Positions 31,683 through 42,484 of a stretch of 64,000 nt of DNA are shown here, in pieces (within the stretch, counting starts at the first letter, position 1; the number at the start of each line of letters is the position of its first letter). This stretch comes from Heliocidaris erythrogramma (Eukaryota; Echinodermata; Echinoidea; Camarodonta; Echinometridae). The notes under the pieces are model-generated. The model did not search any database, was not told the origin of the DNA, and saw only the letters and a list, made by a program, of their open reading frames with translations. The DNA lies in assembly GCA_025617745.1 (NCBI GenBank), contig CM046858.1, positions 40,469,850-40,533,849 of the forward strand. The letters are read 5' to 3'. A program made the position numbers and the translations under genes.

Positions 31683-34455
31683 GTGCCATTGTTTTATCCA
31701 CGCTGTCTATTTAACCATACCCACTGTTATGTGAATGAGAAAATAAGAAGATAATTATGTTGTAAATAGTACATTATATTTATGATTTTAATGTTTGGTA
31801 ATTGGTATGGCCCTTGTTTCATCACGTTGTACATATACCTAAGGGATATTTTGTTAAGTCGTGCACAGATGTTGCCTGTATTGCAGTCTGTGTTAGATGG
31901 CGGTGAAAGAGAATAGATACATATTCTGCATTCATTGTGCATAGATCAGGAATTAATACTAAGAATTATCTCTGTAGATAGATATTGATTGCTGACAATA
32001 TTTGTTATTTATATATTTTATGGGGGGGGGGGGGGTTAATGGGAAGGGAAAAAGAAATACATGGTCAAATGACATTTTATGATTTCAATTCATTCTGAAA
32101 TCATGTAGTCTTCCAAGGAGAGTATGCAATGTTTGCACATTCTCAATCTTATTTTTTAGACTTAGAGAATGATTTTTTTTTAAATAAAATGAATCATGCA
32201 CATGCTTTATTATTTTATGAAATCACTGTATGGTTACATGCCATCTTCTAAATGTGACTTGTGAAAACCCCTTTCTTCATAATGAATGAAATTAATACAA
32301 TTGTGTTAGATAGTGGTTTAGAAATAGAACAGGAAAAGCTTACTGCAAAATTGCATTGTGATTGCGTATAGACTATTAATTGCTTTTGCAAGTACACTTT
32401 TTTAACCTGTTACTAAGTTGCTAGGAAGTAATTACATGTAGACAGGTATGGTTCAAGTGTTAATGCGATATAATGTATGACAATAGACCAGTTTATGAGA
32501 GCATTCTTATTTGTGGATGTTTCTTCCAGAACATGTTGGAACAAACTATTTAATTGGTTAACCTGTTGCATACCAGATCAACTGTGTGGATGAAAATCAC
32601 CTTTGTTTACATAAGTGTTGCTTTGTCTGGCAGTCCTTTAGCAAGCTTTCAAGCCATTAATCTTACACAGGAAGTATATTTAGTATATTTAGTATAGTTA
32701 AAATATGAAAGCCCATGCATGTAAACTGTTTTACGTGGAAGCCCGAACAACCAGCTAACGTGGCTTACCAGTACACTAAATGCCAGTCCACCTACCCGAT
32801 ATTACTATAAACTATATAACAATGATTATAGATACAACTGTAGTCAACATTTTTAGGGCTACTTATCTAGAAATATGCATCCCAAATTCCATAGTGTTTG
32901 TGATATCAAGGTAATTAATAAAAGCAAATGCTGTATCATCCTCTGGAATCTTAGTTATCTACAGTCCAAGGCTGATATCAGACTCCAAAGGTTCAAGATT
33001 ATTAAAAGGGAACATTCCTGAGATAAAAATAGGGGATCAATGTCAGCATTTATCAAATGTCAATCTTGACTTCTACCCAAAGATCCACCTTTGGTGTTAT
33101 TCATGGGTTCTATGTGCATTGCATAGTTATGGTGCTTACGATAAGTGAAATCTCTGTACACACTGTGCCCCGTCAACTGAAGATATTAATGAAAATATTA
33201 GCAATAAGTACATACATGTAGAGCTGTACAGTGTCTCAGTTACACTTCAGCCGGAAAAAAAGCAAATTATTTCCTTCAAGTCCCATTTTCGAGAAATATT
33301 TTACTCATGCAAATTGCATCCCCTATTGTTTTGACTGATTTTGTTTCATTATCCATTTCGTAGGTGGTAAATAGCTGTAGCTGATGACAATAATAATTAT
33401 GTGAATACATTGATCTGGTTGGTTATGACCCCCTGTCAGTGTAGAATATTTGTGAGAGTATAATTTTTTTAAATGTCCAGACTCCAGAGTATACATGTAT
33501 ATTAAAATTTCCTTTTTTAAGTATGAAATTTGGAACCATACATGGAGAGTTATGAAAGGTTGAAAGAATAAATAGACTCATGTTTATCATTTATCAAATT
33601 CACTGATATGTTTTATCTCGGGCTAGATAAGGTTTACCACCCCTGATCAATTCCTAATGTTTTCCTTTGCCAAGTCATTTATTAAATTTTCAAATTTTCA
33701 CTGTTCAAATGGATGTGGGCTGTTCAAATGGAGAAGGGCTGCATTAGACTTTCTTTGTTTCCTTCAATTCACATTAAAAAAATGCTGGTTGTTTGTGGTG
33801 TACATAAAAGTACAAATTAAGAAATATACAACTCCATAATTTTTATGATTAATTATATACTTTTTATGTACAAAAATGAGTGCGGTGATTCTATTAAATA
33901 TACTGAAAATAGGAAGATTTGTTTTTCCTCTATAGACATGCTTTTGATATACTTGTACTTTTCTGACCCGATCTTGGTTATGACCCACAGATCTGATGCT
34001 GAATAAAGATGATCTCAACTTTTCCTCCAACACGTACCCATAAGCGGTCCTTGGTCAGGATTGATTGTAACTAAACGAGTTTGTATCAGTTGTATCAGCA
34101 ATTCTGTATATACTAGAGATGCTTGGGCGATTGTAACTGTAGGGTTGATTAAAGGACTTGCAATCAATCAATCAATCACACATCTTTGTAAGACGGGACC
34201 CTTTCTTTAGATATTTTTTTATCCCCTTTTATTTCTGTTGTGCATTTCTTTCATTAAGATTAAGATAATTAATATTTCAAATTGTTAAAAATAAAATTGC
34301 CTTCGTAGCTTGTATTGTAGAAACACACCTTTTCACATTCATGTGTGATTCTTTTGATATTTTGTGTTAATTGTAGTTTTTTATCACTCATTACACAGCA
34401 TGATTTATTAACAGATGATGAATAATTTATATGATGTGTATTTTTGTCTCTAGTG
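31683..34455. other. Intergenic stretch without recognised features
   Basis: AT-rich, a G-run at 32022-32034, scattered ACATGTA words and a short CAAT repeat near 34164. No exon, LINE or inverted repeat could be supported. Confidence 0.45.
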
Positions 34456-34740
34456 TATAATAATAATAATAATAATAATACATTGCATTTATAATGCGCT
34501 TAATACAAATGTTTCTAAGCGCCGAAGTATTATTACCCCGGCTGTAGCTAGGCTACCGAATTCGGTGCTCACAGCATTTCAAGGAATAAATTCCTACCGG
34601 TACCCATTTACTACACCTGGGTAGAGAGTGGCAAATGTAGATTAATGTCTTGCCAAAGGACATTAGTGCCGCGGCGGGACTCGAACCGCAAACCATGAGA
34701 TCCACAGTCCGGTGACGTATCCACTAGACCACGACACCTC
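34456..34740 (-). mobile_element. tRNA-derived SINE
   Basis: On the minus strand the head is tRNA-like: GTGTCGTGGTCTAGTGGATA (A box TGGTCTAGTGG), an anticodon-like ACTGTGGATCT, and a B box GGTTCGAGTCC. A body follows containing CCTTTGGCAAGACATTAATC and a 3' tail AGCGCATTATAAATGCAATG leading into an ATT/AAT microsatellite (34456-34482). Such a tail is shared with L2/CR1-type LINEs in deuterostomes, suggesting LINE-driven mobility. Confidence 0.85.
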
Positions 34741-34889
34741 TATAGACAGAGGATTGTAATATTAGTTCTGATGTAAATATATAGACCTGAGGATTTCTTT
34801 TGTAGGAAAATATGGCTTGTACTCTCTTCATTTTTTATGGTTGTGGTTGTGCTTTGATAAGTGAACAATAAATAAGACGGGATAGAAAA

Positions 34890-35225
34890 TGGACCGAAGT
34901 GAAGAGAGAGAGAGAGAGAGAGAAGATAGAGAGAGAGAGAGAACGAGAGAGAAGGGGGAGAGCGAGGGGAGGGGAGGAGATAATGAGAGAGACAAAGAAA
35001 GCAAGAATAATATGGGGAAGAGAGGTAAAGGAGGAAGCATTTTAGAAAGTGTAAGAGAGGTAGAGAGAGAGAGAGAGAGGAGGGGAGGGAGAGAGATAAA
35101 AAGTGAAATATATTGGAGTAGAGAAATAAAGAAGGAAGCAGAAGAGAGAGAGAGAGAGAGAATATGGAATAAGGCAAGTAATGCTGTAAAGACAGAAGGA
35201 GAGAGAGAGAGAGAGAGAGGTTTAG
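34890..35225. repeat. GA-rich simple repeat
   Basis: Several GAGAGA blocks separated by purine-rich text. The Arg/Glu-rich and Ser/Leu-rich open frames on the two strands are by-products. Confidence 0.9.
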
Positions 35226-35563
35226 TATGGCGAAATCATAAAAAGGACAAGTAGAAGTATAGGCACCACTGAAACTTCAGAAGAAAAAATATAGAATGAA
35301 GGGGATCGATATATCCTTATTAGCCTCATGGTATTCATGATATACTCGTAGTTCAGCCTCCCTGGGGTTCAGCATCAGTCTCTCTTTTAGGGGAGGGTGG
35401 GGGGGGGGGGGTAGGCGGGTGGGGTTAGCTCGCCTATATAGGTCTAAAGTTAGTGGGTCTACGTACAGTTTTTGTTTTGGAGCATTCTTTATTGCATTCA
35501 TTCAATCAGTACCAATGAAAATCATACAACTTCATTTTTAGTTGATGTACATAGAATGTACAG
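35226..35563. other. Spacer with a G-run
   Basis: A G-run sits at 35398-35411. No gene supported. Confidence 0.4.
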
Positions 35564-35679
35564 GGGCCCGTTGCACAAAACTCAGACGCAACAAAAATCA
35601 AACACAACTTAATTTTTGGACTTGCGTTTGATTTTTAGGAGTTGCGATTAAACCAACGCAAGTTTTGAGCAACGGGCCC
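35564..35679. mobile_element. MITE with GGGCCCGTTGC ends
   Basis: GGGCCCGTTGCACAAAACTC at the left is imperfectly inverted as TTTTGAGCAACGGGCCC at the right; the inner halves are also inverted around ACTTAATTTTTGGACTTG. About 116 bp. Confidence 0.8.
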
Positions 35680-35884
35680 ATAGAACGGGCGCCCCAGTAC
35701 ATTTTTATTAAAGATATGTTTTATTATTTTTCTCTCAAATCAAATACATTGTAACACATCATTCATAACAAAATTGTGCATAATTATATCATTGAAACAA
35801 AACTTGATGCATTATACATTGATAAGGGACTTGGAAAGGGAGGCGCCGCCGGGGGGAGGCGCAATAAAAAAGCGTCATCGCAAA

Positions 35885-35945
35885 CATCCAGCTAGCCAGC
35901 TAGCCAGGGAATCACCAAGCCAAGCTAGCTAGCTAGCTAGCTACG
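35885..35945. repeat. AGCT/CTAG repeat patch
   Basis: Imperfect tandem CAGCTAGC and AGCT units upstream of the promoter-like patch. Confidence 0.75.
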
Positions 35946-36070
35946 ATACCGTTGCGATTACGATATCGATATCCTTACAAACAACCTGTCTGTTCGTGGG
36001 AAGTTCCACTTCTAAAAATAGACTAAAAGCAACAATAAATAACTAAAACCAGTATCTAGGGACAGCTTTT

Positions 36071-36251
36071 CAGATTACCTTCGAGCTAGTTTTTCGGTCG
36101 CCATGTTTTAGCGTAATATTTTAGATCATTGGCGGAAATCAGCGCTTTATTTCAATTCATGACTGAGAAACACCGACCGCAGCTTCATCGCCATCGGGCA
36201 ATGCAGCCTACACACCGCCAGAAGTTCCCGGGCCGGTCTCGCATCGTATTG
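36071..36251 (+). promoter_or_regulatory. Possible promoter / first exon with donor at 36251
   Basis: A locally CpG-rich stretch contains CGCCATGTTTTAG and ATTGGCGGAAA (E2F-like), then a frame from ATG 36159 reading MTEKHRPQLHRHRAMQPTHR and on to a donor ATTG/GTAAGA at 36252. It could be the 5' exon of the gene whose coding exon is at 60694, or of another gene; no partner acceptor was proven. Confidence 0.3.
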
Positions 36252-36483
36252 GTAAGATACGGTACACGCGTTATGTGTTTTGAATTCGTTGCGTGGGTTC
36301 AAGAAGACATGACAGACACAAGAGTGAGTGCACATGTGTAACTGTAACTTAAGTCAGTGTGAGTCAGATGTTGTTTTACAAATCATACGATTTGGTAGGT
36401 CGTCTCGTTATAATTTAGAGAGATTTTCAGCCATGGCATAGTGACCATGGACATGGTGCACTTATATTATAAGAATCACGGGC

Positions 36484-36613
36484 GATCCTGGGTTTTAGCG
36501 GTCTAAACTTATTTTAGGTTGCTAAGTTCAGCTCGTCTATGCCCTAACCCTAACCCTAACCCTAACTCTAGTTAGCAACCTAAAATAATTTAGACCACTA
36601 AAACCTAGGATTG
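36484..36613. repeat. Hairpin with telomere-type repeats in its loop
   Basis: CCTGGGTTTTAGCGGTCTAA and TTATTTTAGGTTGCTAA at the left are inverted at the right (TTAGCAACCTAAAATAA, TTTAGACCACTAAAACC). The loop includes CCCTAA repeated four times (36541-36564). Confidence 0.85.
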
Positions 36614-36699
36614 CCGAATCACGATGGAACTGGAGGGGCATCCCCCGGGGGGGTCACTCGCAGACTGAAGTGGTACCCATGCTCGTCCGAGCACCTCAA

Positions 36700-36975
36700 A
36701 ATTGGACCCTAAATGGCGTAATCCTTGGTGTCTAAATCTACCCCTTAATGGCGTAAACGGCGTAAAATTATGTAAAATATACCCCTAATTGGCGTAAATG
36801 GCGTAAGACAATGTAAAATATACCCCTAAATGGCGTAGATTGCGTAAGACAATGTAAAATATACCCGTAATCGACATAAATGGCATAGAACAATGTGAAA
36901 CATAACCCTTACTTAGTGGCATAATTGGTATGGCACAGTGTATAAATGGACCCCTATATGATGTAAATGGACAAA
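36700..36975 (+). repeat. Degenerate tandem array of an ATGGCGTAA unit
   Basis: About five units of 45-50 bp share ACCCCTAAATGGCGTAAATG and GACAATGTAAAATATACCC. Units decay towards the right. Confidence 0.8.
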
Positions 36976-38010
36976 GTTTGTACATCATTAAATTGCATGA
37001 CATATTTGAAATCATACACTTGAATGAAGAAACATAAATTAATCCAGATTTTTGGTTAAACTGTTTTATTATGCTCAAAATTCTTACTTCACTGTCTTCT
37101 TTTTCTAGTATTGCAAAGTGATTGAAGCTCTTTATGTAATCAATTTGTCAGCAAAAGATAAAGTGGTCTCTAGTTATAGAGAACACTGATACAGGGAACT
37201 CTTGTTATTTAAGGAGCAAGGTCAAGACAAGGTTTCATTATAACAAGCACAATTTTCTGATCCCCATTTTTCTTTTTTCTTTTTATTAGGAGCAAGGTTA
37301 AAACAATGTTTCATTATATCAAGCATAATTTTCTGATCCCAATTTTTCTGACATTCATAGTCAATGTTTAACATTGGGATGCACTGATTACAAAATTGCA
37401 TTCCCTGTAGAGATACATTCATGTATATGACTTGGTAATAAAGCTTCTCACAAGACCAGCTAACTTGTTTCCACATGTAATTATTCCAGTATTCCCTTTA
37501 CCGCATTAGGCAAGTCATGAAACTACTGGTCGCATAATATCCAGTTATTTTGAGTTATCATTGCAATAACGGTTAAGTCCAGCCTCCAGCCTCTGAGTCC
37601 TGCCTGCGCCTGATAGGCCTACTTAATGATATCAACATTGTTGAAAAGAATAAAATGTTCAAATTTGACGAAGAAGATTTCAGGGATGTCATCGATGTCG
37701 GCAGAAAATCCGGTCAGAAAATCAACATGCTCACACAGACACAGAGAGGCATACGTGGGACTAATATTACAATTTTTGCTAAGTGGCGTTTATTTATGAT
37801 TAGAAATTTGTTTTATTTTACGAAACGAGCACCTGTAAGTTAAAATTGTAATTTTCAATTTTTTATGTAGGCCAAGACTAAGAGATGTCTGCATATTAAC
37901 TGCTCACCTTTTGATTTTGTTTTTTACGAAAACCAGGCAGTAGGCAGTATGAAAATCGCAACTTGTTGACTGGTACGGTTGATCTGACCGATATCGATAC
38001 CGTTACTCCC

Positions 38011-38140
38011 ATAGGGAGCGTTTCATCAAGTGTCTTGGTCAGTGATTTTTACCGACAAGTCTGCTCTCAGCCAATCAGATGCAAGGATTTTCATAGCTTA
38101 TAACAGTTGTTAGTGATGACAAGTTTTATGAAACGCCGCC
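38011..38140. mobile_element. MITE, GAGCGTTTCATCAAG family
   Basis: GGGAGCGTTTCATCAAGTG and TTTTATGAAACGCCGCCC ends, centre CTCTCAGCCAATCAGATGCA. Nested in the 1.77-kb TIR element; its closest relative is 56134-56271. Confidence 0.75.
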
Positions 38141-38406
38141 CGAACTGTTGTCTGTCGAATGTCTGCGTGATTCTCTCTATGTACATGTATAATCCATTCG
38201 CTCGCGCTCGATCGTTTCGATTGACGTCGAACCAGCTAAATTGAGACCCTTTTTCTCAAAAACGTCGAATGTAAGACCGAAAAACACCCCCTTTTTCAAA
38301 AGACGTCGTCGACGCCTTGGGTCGGAAATCCGACCCTTATTCGACGTTTTTTTGGACACGCATGGGTACCACTTCAGTCGGCGAGTGACCCCCCCGGGGG
38401 GCATCC

Positions 38407-38649
38407 ATCGGGGTGAGGTTATATGTGTGAGGAGGAGGAGGGGTCTTTGACTGTTTTAGGACAACAGAGCATTCCATGAATGTATACATTTTTCCATATA
38501 CCGGTACATGTACATATAGATATACTTGTAAATAATTGTAAAAGTTTCTGTTTTTACTCATGATTGTAAATGTAATATTTTTATTTATTGTATAGCCTAG
38601 ATCGAACACTAACAGTTGGGGTCTAACGTTAGACTCTTGATTTCACTGA
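38407..38649. other. Spacer
   Basis: AT-rich with one ACATGTACATATA word. Nothing supported. Confidence 0.4.
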
Positions 38650-38790
38650 AAAGAAATGAAGAAAAAAATGGTAGTGGCTATTCTTACGACTCGTCGTAAG
38701 AATAATTTTCCGGCTATTCTAACGACACGCGCACACGCTCCATTTTCGTACTCTGCGCCGTCGTAAGAATAGGGTTAGGGTTAGGGTATT
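38650..38790. mobile_element. Short TIR element ending in TTAGGG repeats
   Basis: GGCTATTCTTACGAC at the left and GTCGTAAGAATAGGG at the right are inverted; an internal TCTTACGAC/GTCGTAAGA pair forms a tight hairpin. The right end continues into GGGTTAGGGTTAGGGTA. Confidence 0.65.
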
Positions 38791-38814
38791 TGTTTTGAAC
38801 ACCTTCGATGTCAA

Positions 38815-38885
38815 CTCGTTCTCACAGGTACATCGTTAAGTCAGAGGACTGGCAATATCGAGGACCCAGGTTCGATTCCCAGCTT
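38815..38885 (+). repeat. tRNA-like relic with a B box
   Basis: GGTTCGATTCC at 38869-38879 is a good pol III B box and the preceding text is roughly tRNA-sized, but the arms do not pair. Likely a SINE or tRNA relic. Confidence 0.35.
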
Positions 38886-39947
38886 TGTCATTTGTCGTTT
38901 TTTTCATTTGCTACTAACCGATGTTTTCTCTCTACAGAATTACAGATATAATATGTAAGGGAGGGACTGGGGACACAAAACAATGGGAACAAAAGGGGAG
39001 TGTGGGGAGTCAAAAGCCATGAGTCAAGTAGGTGTGGAGGGGGATTAAAGCAAACACAAAGGCGTAGAGATGCAAGGACAGTAATGAGCCCCAAGCTCAA
39101 GTGTGGGTAACCTGTGGAAGCAAAGGATAAATGGGGAGGCAACATCAAACAGGATAAGGAACAATGCAAAGACAAGGGGTGAGAGAAAGGAATAAGTACT
39201 GTACAAGTCCAGTACAGTGGAGTGGTACATGTAGGGCAGAAAATAAAGAGGGAGTCGAGTTGTCAGACACCATGTGCATAATATATGGCATATAGAGTTA
39301 AGTGTAGTGAAAAAATATATTTTCTATATTTCTAAGTTGTAAACAAGATGTAAGGCAAACTGGGTCAATCCACGTCAAATCAACCAATTTTTTGACAATT
39401 TGTCACCCGACCCCCTTCAGTTTTTTTTAAAACTCGCACCAAATGTTCCTCGGAGTGTCTGACGGAAAACCCCAAAGTATTTTGCCCCATGTTCAAGTGA
39501 TTGCTAAGATACAGCCTCGCATAGCAACCAATGCGTGTTCCAAGAAATGAGTTTTATGAAAATTATGGTTTTTTAATTGACCATTGAAGCCAGAATTTTT
39601 ATCCAGTACAGCTCATTATCTGTAAATTGGAAGAACTTTATGCTCTTTAAAAGAAAAATTAATTGTGACGCAAAACTGACCTTTCGTTTCTGCTTACGAG
39701 GTCACTGAACATGGTGTCGAATTTCATTTTTGAAATTTTGGATGCATGTTTAGAGCCTCATATCTCTGATACCGTATGAGATCAGGAACTGGAATTTTGT
39801 ACAGTCAAAGACTTTGACTTGTGCAATAATCCAACACAAAATCAGCGGAATTGGGCGAGCTGTTTTTGTGAAGGGCGCCGTCAAAGTTGCAAAAAATGAA
39901 AAATGTTCCAAGTTCAAGGTCACAGATGACCCTTCGTCCCATCGAGG
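38886..39947. other. Unassigned; purine-rich then AT-rich
   Basis: Purine-rich to about 39260. From 39362 the text GGGTCAATCCACGTCAAATC looks like the left end of an unplaced element, but no matching right end was found. Confidence 0.4.
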
Positions 39948-41312
39948 AATACCATGAAATTGTCTGTATTAATAGACATTTACCAATATTATCGGGGGTT
40001 ACCAAAGAAATTTTGGTACCGAAAGGTTTAACGGCTAATTTTCACCACCAAAAGTGGTAGTAAACGATGAAAATGGGATTCGGGGGACGTTTCACATGAC
40101 GACAGTTTCAAAATGGAGATCCCCAGCCCTGTCATATTTGCTGTAGTAATAGTCTGTAATACATATTTTCTTACTACTTGGGAGATATATGAAAATTACT
40201 TGCTCTCAGGAACAGTGACCTTGAACTTTTGACCTTCAAAATCACCACGATAACACCGACGTTTATAAAAGGCATGATTACTCCTGGATTTTTCATAAAT
40301 GCAATGGTTTTTCTTGATGTAGCTTTATATATTTGTAGTATATAATAAGTTCTTGGGAGATATATGAAAATTACTTGCTCTCTATGAACAGTGACCTTGA
40401 ACTATCGACCTTCAAAATCATGATTACACCTAATTTTGCCTAAACGATGACGTTTGAAGGCATGATTACTCCTGGATTTTTCAAAAATGCAAAGGTTTTT
40501 CTTGGTGTTACTTTATACAGTATATTGGTAGTATCGAATAAGTTCTTGGGAGATATGCAAAAATTACTTGCTCTCTATGAGCAGTGACCTTGAACTTTAG
40601 ACCTTCAAAATCACTATAACACCTAATTTTGCCTAAAGGACTATGTTTGAAGGCATGATTACTCCTGGATTTTTCATAAAATGCGAAGGTGTTTCTTGGT
40701 GTTACTATATTATATTCATAGTATTTAAAAGGTTCTTGGGAGATATATGAACATTACTTGCTCTCTACATGAGTCCTTTAGGTAGAAACATGGGTCGATC
40801 TGAATGCTTTAATACTTTGATTCAATTTTTGCGACACTGTTTTCATTTGCAGTAATTAAACCCATATTTTCAGGTGCCTCATGAGACTAACATCATCAGT
40901 TTCATTACATTTGGAAAAAACTGGTCAAATTTATTTTCATTCATGGATGAATCGTATACACTGTAGTTAAATTCTCGTTCGCACACAAAGACACATGGGA
41001 AATGGCAAGACAACTGTTTTTATCACATTTTTGATCAAATTTCAAGGCCAAAATCATGCAAAATAGGCAGTCTTGTGGTATATTTTATTAAAATATGTAT
41101 TACAGACTATTACTACAGCAAATATGACAGGGCTGGGGCTTTCCATTTTGAAACTGTCGTCATGAGAAACGTCCCCCGAATCCCATTTTCATCGTTTACC
41201 ACCACTTTTGGTGGTGAAAATTAGCTGTTAAACTTTTCGGTACCAAAATTTCTTTGGTTACCCCCAATAATATTGGTAAATGTCTATTAATACAGAAAAT
41301 TTCATGGTATTC
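39948..41312. mobile_element. Inverted-repeat element enclosing a tandem array
   Basis: The left arm (about 39948-40170) includes ATTAATAGACATTTACCAAT, CACCAAAAGTGGTAG and GACAGTTTCAAAATGGAGA. The right arm (41082-41312) is its imperfect reverse complement. The interior carries a 175-193 bp tandem array and unique text. No protein is encoded. Confidence 0.8.
40177..40790 (+). repeat. Tandem array, period about 175-193 bp
   Basis: The anchor CTTGGGAGATAT occurs at 40177, 40352, 40545 and 40735. Units share AAAATTACTTGCTCTC, CAGTGACCTTGAACT and GGCATGATTACTCCTGGAT. Confidence 0.85.
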
Positions 41313-41329
41313 TCTCTGTAACATAAAAG

Positions 41330-41990
41330 GATACAATGTATGTACAAGTTCCCATAATCTTCAATCCATGTATCCTGGATTGAAGCAAATAACAAGGAAG
41401 ATAAAGGAATGGAAGCAGAGAGAGAGAGAGTGAGAGACAAAGCAGAATACACAAAACCAAAGATAAAATTCAAAGAGAGAAAGAAAAATAAAAAGGGAGA
41501 GAGAAAGATTGAAAGAGAGTGAGAGGCAGAGAGAAAGACGGGGAAATATAGAGGAAGAGGAAAGAGAGAGAAAAGGGAAGACCAGTATATTCAATCTATG
41601 TGTACCCTGGATTTGATTCTTGAAGCAAATAACAAGGAAGCTAAAGGAATTGAAGAAATGAATGGATAAGATTCAAAGAGAGAAAAGGGAAGGGGGCGGG
41701 TGAGGGAGAGGGAGGGAGTGAGAGAGAGAGAGATTGAAGGAGAGTGAGAGACAGAGAGAAAGACAGGAAAATATGGAGGAAGAGAGAGAGAGAGATATTG
41801 AAGGAGAGTGATAGAGGAAAATGAAAAGAGAGAAAAGGGAAGACCAGTATCTCAAGTCTACTTACCCTGGATTTGATACTTGAAGCAAATAACAAGGAAG
41901 ATAAAGGAATGGAAGCAGAGAGAGATAGAGAGCGAGAGTGAGAGAGAGAGAGGGAGAGACAAAGCAGAATACACAAAACCAAACATTTGA
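41330..41990. repeat. Three direct repeats separated by GA tracts
   Basis: CAAATAACAAGGAAG followed by ATAAAGGAAT occurs near 41385, 41627 and 41888, each after a TACCCTGGATT-like lead and before GAGAGA tracts. CAAAGCAGAATACACAAAAC occurs in the first and third unit. Confidence 0.8.
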
Positions 41991-42484
41991 ACCATTCTTA
42001 TTCACAAACATTGAGTTTCAATGACAATCCAAGCAAATGATTAATTATTTCATGTATGTACTAAAACATATATTAGTTCCATCAGCATAATTTCATTTTT
42101 ATTGTTCATTTTTCCATCTGTTGTTACAAGTAGTGAGATTTTGTTTTTCATTCATGGCCTTCCATATAATTATGATTCAGTGTCTGGAAATTACATCAAC
42201 AAGATGCCACAATCAAATAACTAAAGAAAATTATGAAAGTGTAAAGAAGAAGAAAAAAAAAGAAACAGACAGAAAAGCCATTACCAAGTAATGCCCTGGG
42301 AATGAGGTTATATTTATCCATGGTCACAATGTTATTGTAAGACAATTTCTGGCTAAAACAACATCAGATTTCCCTTATCAAATAGTCCCACTACTTCCGA
42401 GTGGAAGTTGTTGAAAAGATTGAATTGACTTTTAAATGTACATGGACACGTGGAGGCAACATGTACAGGTATAAAATTTACACT
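41991..42484. other. Spacer, nothing recognised
   Basis: AT-rich, no structure seen. Confidence 0.4.

Larger units (their letters stand above)
36637..38406. mobile_element. 1.77-kb TIR element with internal array
   Basis: GCATCCCCCGGGGGGGTCAC through TGGTACCCATGC at the left (36639-36692) is inverted at 38355-38405 with few differences. Inside are a tandem array (36700-36975), a nested MITE (38011-38140) and GTCGAA-rich text near the right end. A short frame from ATG 37655 (MFKFDEEDFRDVIDVGRKSG) looks mildly coding but has no confirmed splice sites. No transposase seen. Confidence 0.7.

Noticed and set aside
34740-35254. Ser/Leu-rich and Arg/Glu-rich frames
   Set aside because: Products of GA-rich simple repeats; the same holds for 41258-41982 and 57756-58310.
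37655-37843. Possible exon starting MFKFDEEDFRDVIDVGRKSG
   Set aside because: Mildly coding-looking start, but no convincing acceptor or donor and it lies inside a TIR element; kept only as a remark.
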